DNA of 64,000 bases, taken from assembly GCF_029227915.1 (NCBI RefSeq), contig NC_079879.1, positions 13,144,001 to 13,208,000 on the forward strand. Reading direction: 5' to 3'. Positions 27,901-39,900 of this stretch are shown here, one piece after another. Origin of the DNA: Hydractinia symbiolongicarpus (lineage: Eukaryota > Cnidaria > Hydrozoa > Anthoathecata > Hydractiniidae). The notes beneath the pieces were generated by a model. It ran no database searches. It had not been told where the DNA came from and saw only the letters and a program-made list of their open reading frames with translations. Every line of letters begins with the position of its first letter. Within the stretch, counting starts at the first letter, position 1. The position numbers were made by a program, and so were the translations under genes.

Positions 27901-30900
27901 TTGTCAGTTGACAACAAAAACAAGGTGGATGTTGGTATTCCCGCCACGAGTAGACGTGCGCAAATCCGACGTTATCACATCGAAAATGAGGCTCCCATTT
28001 ACAATGACCACGACTTCCCCTATCCGAATAGTAAATTAACCCCAGCAGGTTATCAACAATTAAAGGTGAGAATAACAAGATCACGCTAATCCTAATCTTA
28101 AAGAATATTTATGGCTAAATTCAGTTTCAGATATACTTACCAGTAAATATCGAAAATAACTCAAGATTCCATCTGTCACGACCAATAATAATATTTTTTG
28201 TGAGATTTGTTTCGCTTTTCCACAACATAGTTCCAGCTTCGAACGACGAAGTTTGCTGTGATAAAATGTTGCCAAGTTTGATAAATATACAGACCGTAAC
28301 ATTCAACAATCGAACGAGTACAAACAATGTAGCTTAAGTTAATCAGTAGCTGTGCCACTGCTAGCCAGGAGACCCAGCGTAATTTTTCTTACCACCGGGA
28401 AATCGGAGTAGTTAAGGTGGGAAAATTACGCTGGGTCTCAAACGATTTTTCTGCGGCCAAAATCTGGCCGCGCTTTTTGATTGGCTAATTCTATTGTTCT
28501 CTGCTCACGTGATTATTATCGGGGAAAGCCCTTTTCATCCCGAATATTCCAGCGAGTGGTTTCACTCACCCTAACAAACATTAGTATTCTACAAAGTTTT
28601 TACCAAAGTAAGATTTGACCAAGCTTGGTAAACAACTCACAGATAAATTAAAATGTCCTCCGAAGCGATTAGTCACATTGTTCGATTTAAACTCGGGGTT
28701 TCCGCTGAGTCATTCGTTCGCGTCTAAGCTTTAGTTTGAGAGAAACTCATTTTATCAACTGAAGAAGAAAGCTTAGTTAACTAGGCTATGCCACTGCCGT
28801 TCCGCTAGAACAATGGAATAATTTCTTTTTCACGGAACAAAATCACGCTGGGTCTCCTGGCCAAGATTTTTAAAGTTTCGTGTTAAACTCACGGAAGTGT
28901 TCGAAAATATTTTTCAACTTTTGAGACGAATTTATTATAGCAGAGACGAATTGAGACGATTTGAGACGAATTAAGAAAATTCATAGACGAAATGAGACGA
29001 TTCGGAGACGAATTTGTTTTTAAAATATGATATTCGGAGACGAATTTGTGACTATCAGGAGACGATATGAGACGAATTAAGACGGTTAAGACACTACAAT
29101 GTTATCACAAAAAATCGTCTCGTATGAAAGAGTTAAGACGAACAAAACAAATTTACAAGACGATTTAAAATGAGCCGAATTTAGACGAAATTTGTGGACG
29201 ATCCACGATGGTGGATGGTTCATTACATAACACAACAGACAGGATGTTATTCAGAATGAAAAGAGTGTACATCAATGATGGAGAGTTTCAAAACTGTTTC
29301 ATAGCCGCCATTAACATTAGCACTTTGAGCAAAAATTACACTAGTACACTTTCTAAAATAAAGCTAAATATGTTAACCTTCCATAATTTCTGCATCCTCC
29401 ATGTTTAACAATAACATAATCTTAAGTTTAAACTGCAAACTCTTGAGGTGAACATGTTGCTAAAACAATTTTGTAAGTTATCTTTTATGTATGGTGTTGA
29501 CTGTATTAATAGAAATATATTTATAATACAGATGCAAGCAATAATTGCTTAAATCATAATTGCTATTGAGAAATTTTATTCTACAACAATTTGCACAACA
29601 GCAAAATACGACAGTTCAGGTAAAAGCCAATAATTCCAAGACTTTATATAACTTTGAAGAATGCAAATTTATGTAGAAAGACATATCAGAAAAACACTTA
29701 CCTGCAATGAAAGATCTAAAGAAAAAAAATATTAATCAAAAAACACAATTTCTGCTCTATGTTAGGCTTCAAAACTTTTTCTCATAGCAACATATTTCCG
29801 AAAATCTTCAAATCCAAATAGACTTTTCAATGAAAGACATTGAAAGTGGTTACATAATTAAATAACTCAGGTTTTATTACTGAAAAATAGAGCTGTTACT
29901 GAACAAAGTTTTAGATATATTCTTATGGCTTATGGGTATAATTGTGTAAAAATGTTTTTAATCACTTACTTCAAAAATAATGAAAACTCAGTTTAATGGT
30001 CATTAGGTTAACCCTTTTAATGTTATTATGAATAGGGTTAACATTTAAAAAATATTATACAACTGTACCTGATAATTAAAGGTTTTAATACAATTCTATT
30101 TCACAAGACTATAAAGTATGTGCTGTAAAGTATTTGAAAATTGTAAATTGTTAGTTAAGTAGTTTTAAAAAAGAAATTCTTACGGTGGCCTATTTTCATG
30201 AATTGATTAAGAATCCTTATTTCAGGTAAACCTTACCGATGGCTTCGAGAGCTTTTTTAAAATGTTCTTCTTCTCCTAATTCAATAAAAACCATTGCAAG
30301 TAGCTGATAAGTTGTTGCCTAAAATGTTTTTAAATTCTTTAAAACTACAACAACATTAAAAAGTAAACATTACTGACAATATGTTTGGAATATGAAATAA
30401 CACTTTAGATTTCATCACAAAACCTGACTCTTTTTGATAAAGTTTAACAAAATTCTTATCAAGACATTTGGCCCAAGACAATGTGAAGTGCAATGCAATG
30501 GCATAACTAACTTAATTGCATGTTGATGTTGATGGAATACCAAACATACGTCTTTTGGTTGTGGAATGTGCAATAACATTAAAAAAGCATATATTTCTGC
30601 ACATGACCAAAATGTAATTACAAGCAGGGTGAAAACCCAAATTAAACTAAATGAAGTAAATTGACACATTTAGGTGCAAAAATAGGTAATTTTCTTGATA
30701 ACTTGATGGAAAGAAAGATAATTTTTTAGAGCATCAAAAAGTTCCACTTGCAATTTCATTTCTACTAACCTTTTGTTCATTTGAAATTGTGAGTAACGCT
30801 CCTCCTACCTCAATGCTTTCACTAAAACATCAAAATCACACAAGCAAAATAGCATTACAAAATAAAGAACTACAAACTTTAAATTGATAATAGAAAAATG

Positions 30901-33900
30901 TCGACAAAGCTAGAAAGCACACAAACCAAATTTGTAATCTTATAGGTTATCACAGCTGGGCTGGCCCATGGAGGGGAAAAGACACACATACAGAAGCATA
31001 CTCTTTTACAAGCAACCCTATCCTACTGTCTGCTTACTTGACAAATCAACCAAAAAACAACTTTTCAAAACTGTCAGTTCACTGTAATTTCCATATCTAA
31101 CTAAAGCAAAGTGTGAAACACAATCAACTTAAATAGTCTGTCTACATTTAGTGTGACTTTTAAAAAAACAAGTGAATTAATTTAACCCAATTTTACAACT
31201 TATTATTTTGCAAGAGTAATAATCACTACCAAACCATTCAGCAATGAATAACTCTGGTTTTAAGGTATAACTACAAGCTTGTTATTTGTTCAAAGTTTGA
31301 CAAGAAATAGAAAACCATGCTGCAATATCAACAGAAAAGCTGTATTGAACTTTCAGACCTTTTTCTCATTTTACCAAGACTTACAAATTGTTTTTTCAGT
31401 TTTTGTTTAAATTCCAGAATTTTCTAGGATACATTGCACAAAAATTGAACAAATTGAACAAAATATAATTATATTCTAAAAATTACTAGAATCTTTAAAA
31501 TAGGATTCTGAAACAATGAAAACACTATTTAGGAGATTTAAAAATATTAATCTAAATGAACTAATCAATTGAATGTTTTTGCTTTCTTTTTTTCAGTTCT
31601 TTTGAGGAAGACATAGCAAAGACCAGGTCATTGCATTAAAAGGTACCAATGTAACGGAAAAGTTAGTGAAGCTTTCTCTATGTTACTTATACAAGCATTC
31701 TTTAAAAGCAATGACATTTAACAGTTTTTAATAATTTTCTAATCCAATCCAATTATTAAATCGATTTCACTTTGCAGTTTCAAAAATTTATATGTGAAAA
31801 ATAAAAAGAATTACAGGACTTTTTCATGAACTTATTAAAATATAAAAAAAACAAGAATTTCCAGAACTTGTGGGAACTGTTTGTTAAATAGAAAACAATA
31901 TGATTGGATTAAAAAGCTTAACGATGAATTATTTCATATTGTTATTTAATGATTTATTTTTAAATAGTATTTATACAAGATATTTAAAACTTCAGTAAGA
32001 TATTACTGCAAATGTTTGTCCTTGTTACTGGTGCTGGTGAAAGTTGACTAAATCAGTAGAAAAAATTACTACTCGTTTAGCAACTATGTGTAGATCATGC
32101 AAAAGTGCACAATCTACACTATATTCACTTACTCACTTAAAACCTATGTAAATTTACCATAACCACTTTTCACTGTGCTGATATAATTCTTTCTGATAGC
32201 AATCTAGTCCAATGTTATAACAGATGTTGGAAATAAACTCTTTCTAAAAAAAATAACTTTGTCAAGCTGGTCTATTCGCAACACTACAGAATATAGACTT
32301 TTTCAGTTAGGAAACCATAGAAAATTAAAGCTTGAATTTGTGTTTAAACACAAAATTTAATGAAATTTCATTCAAATCATCTTTTTAGTAGGCAACAAGT
32401 AGTTTTTTTTAAAAAAATTGTTATTACAACAAATATAAATAAGATTTTCTGAGTAATACTATACTTTTTTTCCTTCATAATGGTTTTATATGATCTAGGA
32501 AGAAATAGTGTTACATTGTTTGTGAAGGAAATCTTTTTAAGTTTACTTAAATACGTTTCTTCGCAACATTATAATGGTTTACATAAAAAAATTGGGGCCT
32601 AATTCCCTAAAAATATTTTCCTGAACTTTATATATATTTTTAATAATGCATTGAAAGTAATGTGTATGCAAAAGAAAGAAAACAACTTTCCCTAGATTCA
32701 AAGACTTTTAGATACATTTACTTTATTAACTTCTCTATAATTATATGTTGATGCAAATCAGTACATTCCATTGCTTTATCAAGCTTAAAGGTGGACTTAT
32801 GATACGTTGTGATTAAATTGCTCATTATAGAATATAAACAGTGTAAATGTTTTTATTTTTGTGAGCTTTGGTTCTCCAGATTTTGTTAGTGGCAAGACGA
32901 GTTTTTGATGTTTTTTTTAAGTATGCAGGGATGCAAACAAAGGCATTCTAAATGAATGAAGCAAGAATTGACAATGATATGTCTTCCGTGATTATCTGAG
33001 ATTTATAATTTTTATCACATTTTGGGATAATTATTATTTTTTGCAGAAATAAAATAAAAAATTATAGTTTCTCTGAGTTATCACAAGTATTACACTATTC
33101 AAATTTATTATAAAGTTTTTTTATAATATACTTGTGACGAGTAAACTCGTTTTCCGTACCGCGCTTACATAAAAAAATTACATGAAATTAGGACAGTGTA
33201 AATGTTTTTCTTCAAAAAAACTTTCTTTTCACACAAGTGACTGTACAGCTCGCACTTGGTAAAGCTTTTTTAGTATTTTTCTCCTAATCGCTATAAATTT
33301 CATACCAATGAAATAGTTTTTTTTCATATCTGTTTTTGTTGCACAGAAATAATGGTTTATCGATATACCGCAGAAGAGGTTTGCGATATGAATTGGGAGA
33401 GATGGAATCATGTGATTCTTTAGACGATGATTATTTTAGTGATGATACATCATCGTGATCTGAATTAGACTCAGACAAGATTAAGATTTTTGCGGAAAGG
33501 CTATTTCTGTAGCCCCTACTCCTTCTGCTTCTCAACCAGAAGGACGCCCTTGTACAAGAGGTGGAAATGCTAGAAGAGTCCAAATAAGAGGAGAAATCTG
33601 AACTCGGGGAGGTAATCGGAACTCACCATCAAGTAAACGACTTGCCTCTGATGCTTTGGATAACCAAACAACAAATTGACCGCAAGGGCAACATTCCGAT
33701 TCTGGAAATTCTGTAAATGAGGATTGCGATTCCGAAAGTAACTATTGGAAAGAAGATCCTCCAACTATTGAAAACTTTATTTTCAAGGAAACACCTGGTT
33801 TAAATGTGCCTGTTTCTGATAACCCACCTCCAATATTTTTCCTTAATTTGTTACTGTCAGATGACTTCCTGAATACTTTGGTACAGAAGACAAATGAATA

Positions 33901-36900
33901 TGCTAACAGAGTTATCAATGCAGCTCGACCATTATGACGCAGGTCTATATGGAACCATTGGGACGAGATGAAAAAGTTTTTTCAGATCCTTTTTAGTATG
34001 GGTCTAATTTCTCTACCATCTTACAAAAACTATTGGAGTCACATTTTTCCTCCCTATTAACCAGAGAACAGTTTGAGTCTATCTTACGTTTTTTCAACTT
34101 CAGTGAAAAGCCTAAATTTGAGAATGATAGGCTGAGCAAATTGCGAATGATTATGGATTATTTAAACGAAGTAACACCTGAAAAAAACCTTTCGATTGGC
34201 AAATTGATGATGCTTTGGCGTGGACGTTTATTATTTCGTCAGTGCAATAAAAATATGGGCCATAAGATTGGAATAAGGTTCTATGAACTTTGTACTCACG
34301 ATGGATTATTCCTTAGTGCAGAGGCATACGGTGAGCAAGGTTTCAATGATAAGAAAAATCTGGTACAGACAGCAGCAACAGTATCAAAACTTATGAAACC
34401 TTACCTGAATAAAAGTTATCATGTCTTTACAGACAACTATTACAACTCAGTCTCTCCGACAGAATTCCTATCCACCCAAGCACCATACCTCATAGGGATG
34501 CTTAGGAAAGACAAAAAATGTAACCCAGATGCAGTTATAAAGGCAAAATTAAAGAAAGGCGAGGTAATTTTGAGATCACAGAATGACATTACAGTTTGCA
34601 AATGGAAAGATTAAAGAGTTGTGCTTACCATATCACATGCACATGTTCCAGAAATGGTAAAAGTCACCAGTCGCCATGGGAAAGAAAAAGATCAACCAAA
34701 TATTGTTCGAGACTATAACAACTCGATGTCTTGCATAAATTGCAGCGACCAGATGTTATCCTATCACTCAGGTCTAAGAAAAACATTGAGGTGGTACAAG
34801 AAGGCAGGAGTTCATATCCTGGAAATGATCTTAGCCAATTCATTCCACACCTGTACACCAAACTTTCAACCAACAAAGAATTCCTCCATCTTGTTGCATT
34901 TCGAGAAAATGTTAAAGAGTTTGATCGGGGACCAAAACGTAAAACAGTCTGCAAGAACTTTGGCAAACTTTTACTACCCAATGACCATTCCGGAAAGTGG
35001 AAAAAAATAGAACCTACAAGGAGATGTAAGCTGTGAAAAATGAATTTAGAAGAGAATCAAGATATGCTTGTGGATATTGCTCTGATCAACCAGCTCTTTG
35101 CATTGATCCTTGTTTCAGATTGTACCACCAAAACTTGGGACAAACTGAAAATAGTGCACCAATGGATTTGAGTGATGCGGATGGCAGTTAATGTTTATAC
35201 ATATGTGTATTAAGTCAGTCATTCTTTTTGAAAAACAAAAAGAAAATATGCATTAAAACTGTTTATTTCTTATATCCTGTTCCTAAAAATCATAAAAAAT
35301 ACCGTTACCAACAAAAAATCCAAATAAAGTCGAAGTTTGACAAATATGTGTTTTATGCAAAAAATTAAATGATGCAAGTTTATTTTAAGATTTAAAAGTA
35401 GTTTTAGGCAATAAAGCAGGATGTTAAAATATTAACACGTAAAGTCAAGCGAGTATACTCATTGTCCGTGCACAAGGAGAGTTTCCTTTGACAAGTCTAC
35501 TCGTTTTTCATAGCTAATGTGTTGAAACATCTTAAATGACAACAAGACAATAGGTCATCACGCAAGTAGAAAATAAAATGAAGAGAAGATGCAACGGAGA
35601 CAACAAGGAAACATCAGAGGATTTCATCGCATCAGCATTCCTACCCTTTGTACCAGGTACTAGCGAGATCCTTCGTCGAGTTTTAAGGCAACACAAGATT
35701 AAATGCATTCTTAACTCTAAAGACACCCTAAGAAGCACTTTGTCTAAACCAAAAGACAAAATAAACCTGGAAGAACAATGCAATGTTGTTTACGAAATCC
35801 TGTGTAAAGATTGTGATGCAGTGTACATAGGCGAAACAAAAAGAAAGTTTAAGCAACGAGTACAAGAACATATGCGCGTAGTGAGAAACGGAGATGTAAA
35901 GAAAAACGAAATTGCGGACCACAGCTGGAGCAGAAGTCATTAGTTTAATTGGGATGAGAAGAAAATCATTGACAGAGAATCCAGAACAATGGCCAGGAAG
36001 ATTAAAGAAACCATCAACAGTGTAGCACGTAACAAACAGCATCTCGTATCAACTTCCTGAGATTTGGTTACCAGCCCTACAGGAGAAGTAGTTACCTACA
36101 TCTAGGTCCGAAAATGTTAATTACCGTAATTAACTGTAATTATCAGCTCGTTTCTGATTAGTTAATTTTAAAGAATTTCGATCCTCTGCAATATAAATAC
36201 ATGCTCAACATCATTTTTGCTTTGCCTGGTGATGGGAGAAGGATCTCCCGAAACGTGGCCTACTAAACTATCATGCTCAAGAAATGATAAACTTTCCACA
36301 GTAATAAGACAAAAGGTGTTTCTGTAATTTACTTGTTTTGAAAACAAAAGTTCCAATGATTATATACAATAGAATGTGTGAAAAGGAAAATAAAACAAAA
36401 ATTGTAGTATTATTTCTTTTTACCATTTTTTGCATGTTGTTAAATTCTTAGAAATTATATTTTCTACAGCAATGTTGTTCTACTGGAGTTTACCATGTCT
36501 TTATCATCGCTTATGATAGATTTACATACTCTGAGAAGACAACATAGGTGAATCTTCATTCATCCTCTAACAAAAATATTTATACATACCTGTTTCTGTG
36601 AAGTTTTATTCAGTAAACATTTAGCTTTTCTTATATATTCTGAAGCTATTTCATGTTGTGACTGGTTTAAGGACTAAAAGTGATGAATATACTGTCAGGC
36701 CTGGAAATTTATGGAGTCTAGGGAAACGATCCACTGTTACAGTGATTTAAAGCTGATGGAAACGATCAAAACGATTTTTCGTTTTCGCAAAGTAGACTTT
36801 GCGGAAACGATACGTTAACGACGGTAACAATTAGCTTTAAGCCAATAAAAAAGTAGAGAACCATTTCTTAATTGCCTTAGTTGGTGAAAAGACCAAAATT

Positions 36901-39900
36901 ATTATAATTTGAAATATTGTCCGAAGGGAAACGATTTATTGTTACTGTTTTTATTGATTTGCGGAAACGTCGCGAAAACGAAACGATCCTTTCCACCAAA
37001 TTTCCAGGCCTGACTGTAAATCATGTTTTTTATTTATAAATCATACAATAGTACTGAAAATAGCAAATAAAACACAATAAAGATGAATTCAATTTACCAC
37101 TTCTGCCCGAAAAGCGTATACTTTAAGCATGTTATCATGACATTCAGTTAACTGTTCTTTTGTCATGTGAGTTTGTGACTCTGTAGAATCCTCAATGAGT
37201 TTTTGTAATTTTAGGTAGCACTAAAAGAAAATTTTAAAAAAGAAAATAATAATTTAAAATAATTCCAACATAAAATTACGGAAATTCAATGATAAGTTTT
37301 TTCTTACTTCAGTGGCCACTACAAAGCAGTTGTCAGCCATGCTAACGTCGTTGCAATCTGGAATTGAAGTTACAAAAGCATTAATGTTAGATTTAATGTG
37401 CACAAATTAAATGCACCTTATTATTGTATACAAGAAAATTAAACTGAAAAAAAGATAAAAAGGGAAACATACCCAACCAGTCTCTTCCTGCTTTTAGCGC
37501 CATCTAATAAAACACAAATTTAGACCAGAACATTTACCTGAAACAATTGTTTTCTTGCTATATGTTTTTTTGAAGAAAAAATGGCTAAGCTAAGAATTCA
37601 CATCAATTCAAAAGGGTTGATGAGGATTTCTGATAAATTTAAGCAATGTGGTTACTGCCATTACATTAAAGTTTCCACTAAACCTACCACAAAACAAAAA
37701 TCACTTTATCCTTCCATAAGCTTAGAGTGATAATTCTCTAAACTTAAAATATTTTTAAATGAAGCTATATCTTTACGAAAAACTATTATTGATGTGTTTT
37801 GATACAAAATCATTTTTTAAAAATCAAGTCAAAAATACTTACAGCTTGTTGCTTACGAGCGGTTGTTTGCGATTTATCAGAAAATGTGGCTTTGAATGTT
37901 AAATGCAGTGCCACATGCCTTGCTAAAAAATAATATAATTATTTACTATATAACTGTCTGCTATAATATTCTTATACGCAAACTTTTGCATGCCATAAAA
38001 AGGGACTCTTCAAAACTCTGAGTTAAGTCTAATACGAAATTTGTGGAAATAGTATAGTGTAGAGATTTTTCACATACCTCTTGCACACGCTAGTTGACTA
38101 GCCTTCTTTGCTGTCCTCTTTGCAATAACAAAATTCCACAATGCAACACCACTTGCTTGAAGCTTTGAAAGAAGTTTGTCATCTTTCATTTGATCAGTTT
38201 TTGCAAAATCATCCAGAGACTTGAGAAGATCCACACTAAGTAGATTAATCTCTTCAACATCTAAGCTACTTCCAAACTTTGCCACAAGATCTATTGTTAG
38301 TGTAATAGGTTAAATGAGTATATTCTTTTTTAATTAGAATGAACTCAAGCATAACATGCAAATGATTTCTTTGGAAATTAGAAATAAGGTCTTGTTTGGT
38401 GACATTCTATGATTCTGTTTTTTTCTTAAATGTAATTAAAAATCCTTTGTTTTCATCAACTTTAAACAAAAAACTGCCAGAGTAGACATATTAAATTATG
38501 CTGAAGCTAACAGAATGGGACACCAATTCTCAAAACCTTTTCGGTATATGGTAATACTCTTAGGGGCTGTTTACACGTACCCGACATGAAACTCATGCCG
38601 GCATGAAATTTCATGCCGGCATGAAAATTTTTTGGTTCACACAGAGCGTTCCTGCCGGCATGAAATGAGTTTCATTTCATGCCGGCATGAAATGGAAACC
38701 ATTCTCAAATACATGCTGAATTATGAACTTTCATCCCACAGATTCATTTTAAACATGGCTTCCAACAAGAGACAGCTTGCGCTTTTTTCAGCCTTGAATG
38801 CAGTTCTCGTGAGTTCTTCAACGTTGTTACAACTACTAAGTATTTTGGTATTGAAATTTTTACAAGAACAGAGGAGGCTCAACAATTTGAGATATCAAGC
38901 AGTTATGGAGAGAAATACAGCATTGTCGAGGTACAGACGTGCAAGGTTGAGGTAAATATTTATATTGTTTTGCTGTGGATTTTTATTATTCTTTTTCGTT
39001 TCCTGCACAACTACTCATTTTTTAGATATGTTAGAAGCAAGAGAAAATGCTGGATTAAACCTGGAAGAACTGATAAATGGTGGGATAACTTGCACATTGT
39101 TGGTAACATGTGTGACGATACTTGGTTACAAAACTTCAGAATGACAAAACAACAATTTATGAAACTTGTCGAATTAATTAGACCTTACGCAAAGGAAAGG
39201 TCTTCACAAGTCCGCAAAGACGTAATTCCGCTAGAAAAACGACTAGCTATTACGCTTTATTACTTGAAGGACCAAGGTTCTCTTTTGATGATTGGCAATA
39301 CATTTGGCATAGCAAAAAGTACGACAAGTGTTGTTGTACATGAAATATGTGGCATATTAGCGAAAGATATCGCTTCTTTGTTGATAAAATTCCCAGTGGA
39401 AAAGGCTGATGTGGAAAAGATTTCCAGTAACTTCCTAAAACGATTTGGATTCCCTCAGGTGATTGGTTGTGTTGATGGCACACACATCCCAATAAAACAA
39501 CCCTCAGAAAACTCTCATGATTACTTTTCCTACAAGATGTATTACTCGATCAATTGTCAAGCAATATGCGATGCGAATGGACAATTCACGAATGTCGAAA
39601 TTAAATGGCCAGGCAGTGTTCATGATGCTAGAGTTTTTGCTAACTGCACGGTTCAGGAAAAGTATCTTAATGGAGAGTTTAAATTATTTTACAAGGAGAT
39701 CGTAGAGGATGGTGAATCCGTGCCACAGTTGCTTTTTGGAGATCCTGCATACCCTCTTTTACCACATGTGATGAAGGAGTTCGATCATTGCATATCGAAT
39801 GAACAAGTCATATTCAATCAAATGTTACGCTCCGCCCGTAACCAAATAGAATGCGCATTTGGAAGGCTTAAAGCTAGGTGGAGAATTTTAAATCGCGCTA

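Larger units (their letters stand above)
25882..29204. mobile_element. 3.3-kb TIR element with GAGACGAATT subterminal arrays
   Basis: The ends are perfect 21-bp inverted repeats: 25882-25902 begins 'ggatcgtccacaaatttcg' and 29184-29204 ends with its complement. Inside each end are many copies of 'gagacgaatt', probably transposase binding sites. The element carries a two-exon plus-strand ORF (26272-28065) with an AT-hook-like and integrase-like character. A different MITE (28364-28861) sits in its 3' third, and the ORF has no recognisable C-terminal exon, so this copy is probably non-autonomous. No clear target duplication was found at the ends. It lies in TEX11 intron 10. I cannot place it in a named superfamily. 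Confidence 0.85.

Noticed and set aside
27860-28358. Several overlapping minus-strand ORFs opposite the transposase exon
   Set aside because: They are shadows of the plus-strand coding exon and adjacent AT-rich DNA.
29702-29715. 14-nt microexon (ATCTTTCATTGCAG on the minus strand) between TEX11 exons 10 and 11
   Set aside because: It has good AG/GT borders, but including it breaks the reading frame, while exons 10 and 11 join perfectly without it.
33130-35490. Inverted ends of the piggyBac element ('cttgtgacgagtaaactcg' near 33,132 and a partial inverse near 35,450-35,485)
   Set aside because: Similarity is partial and no TTAA duplication is visible, so boundaries were not called.
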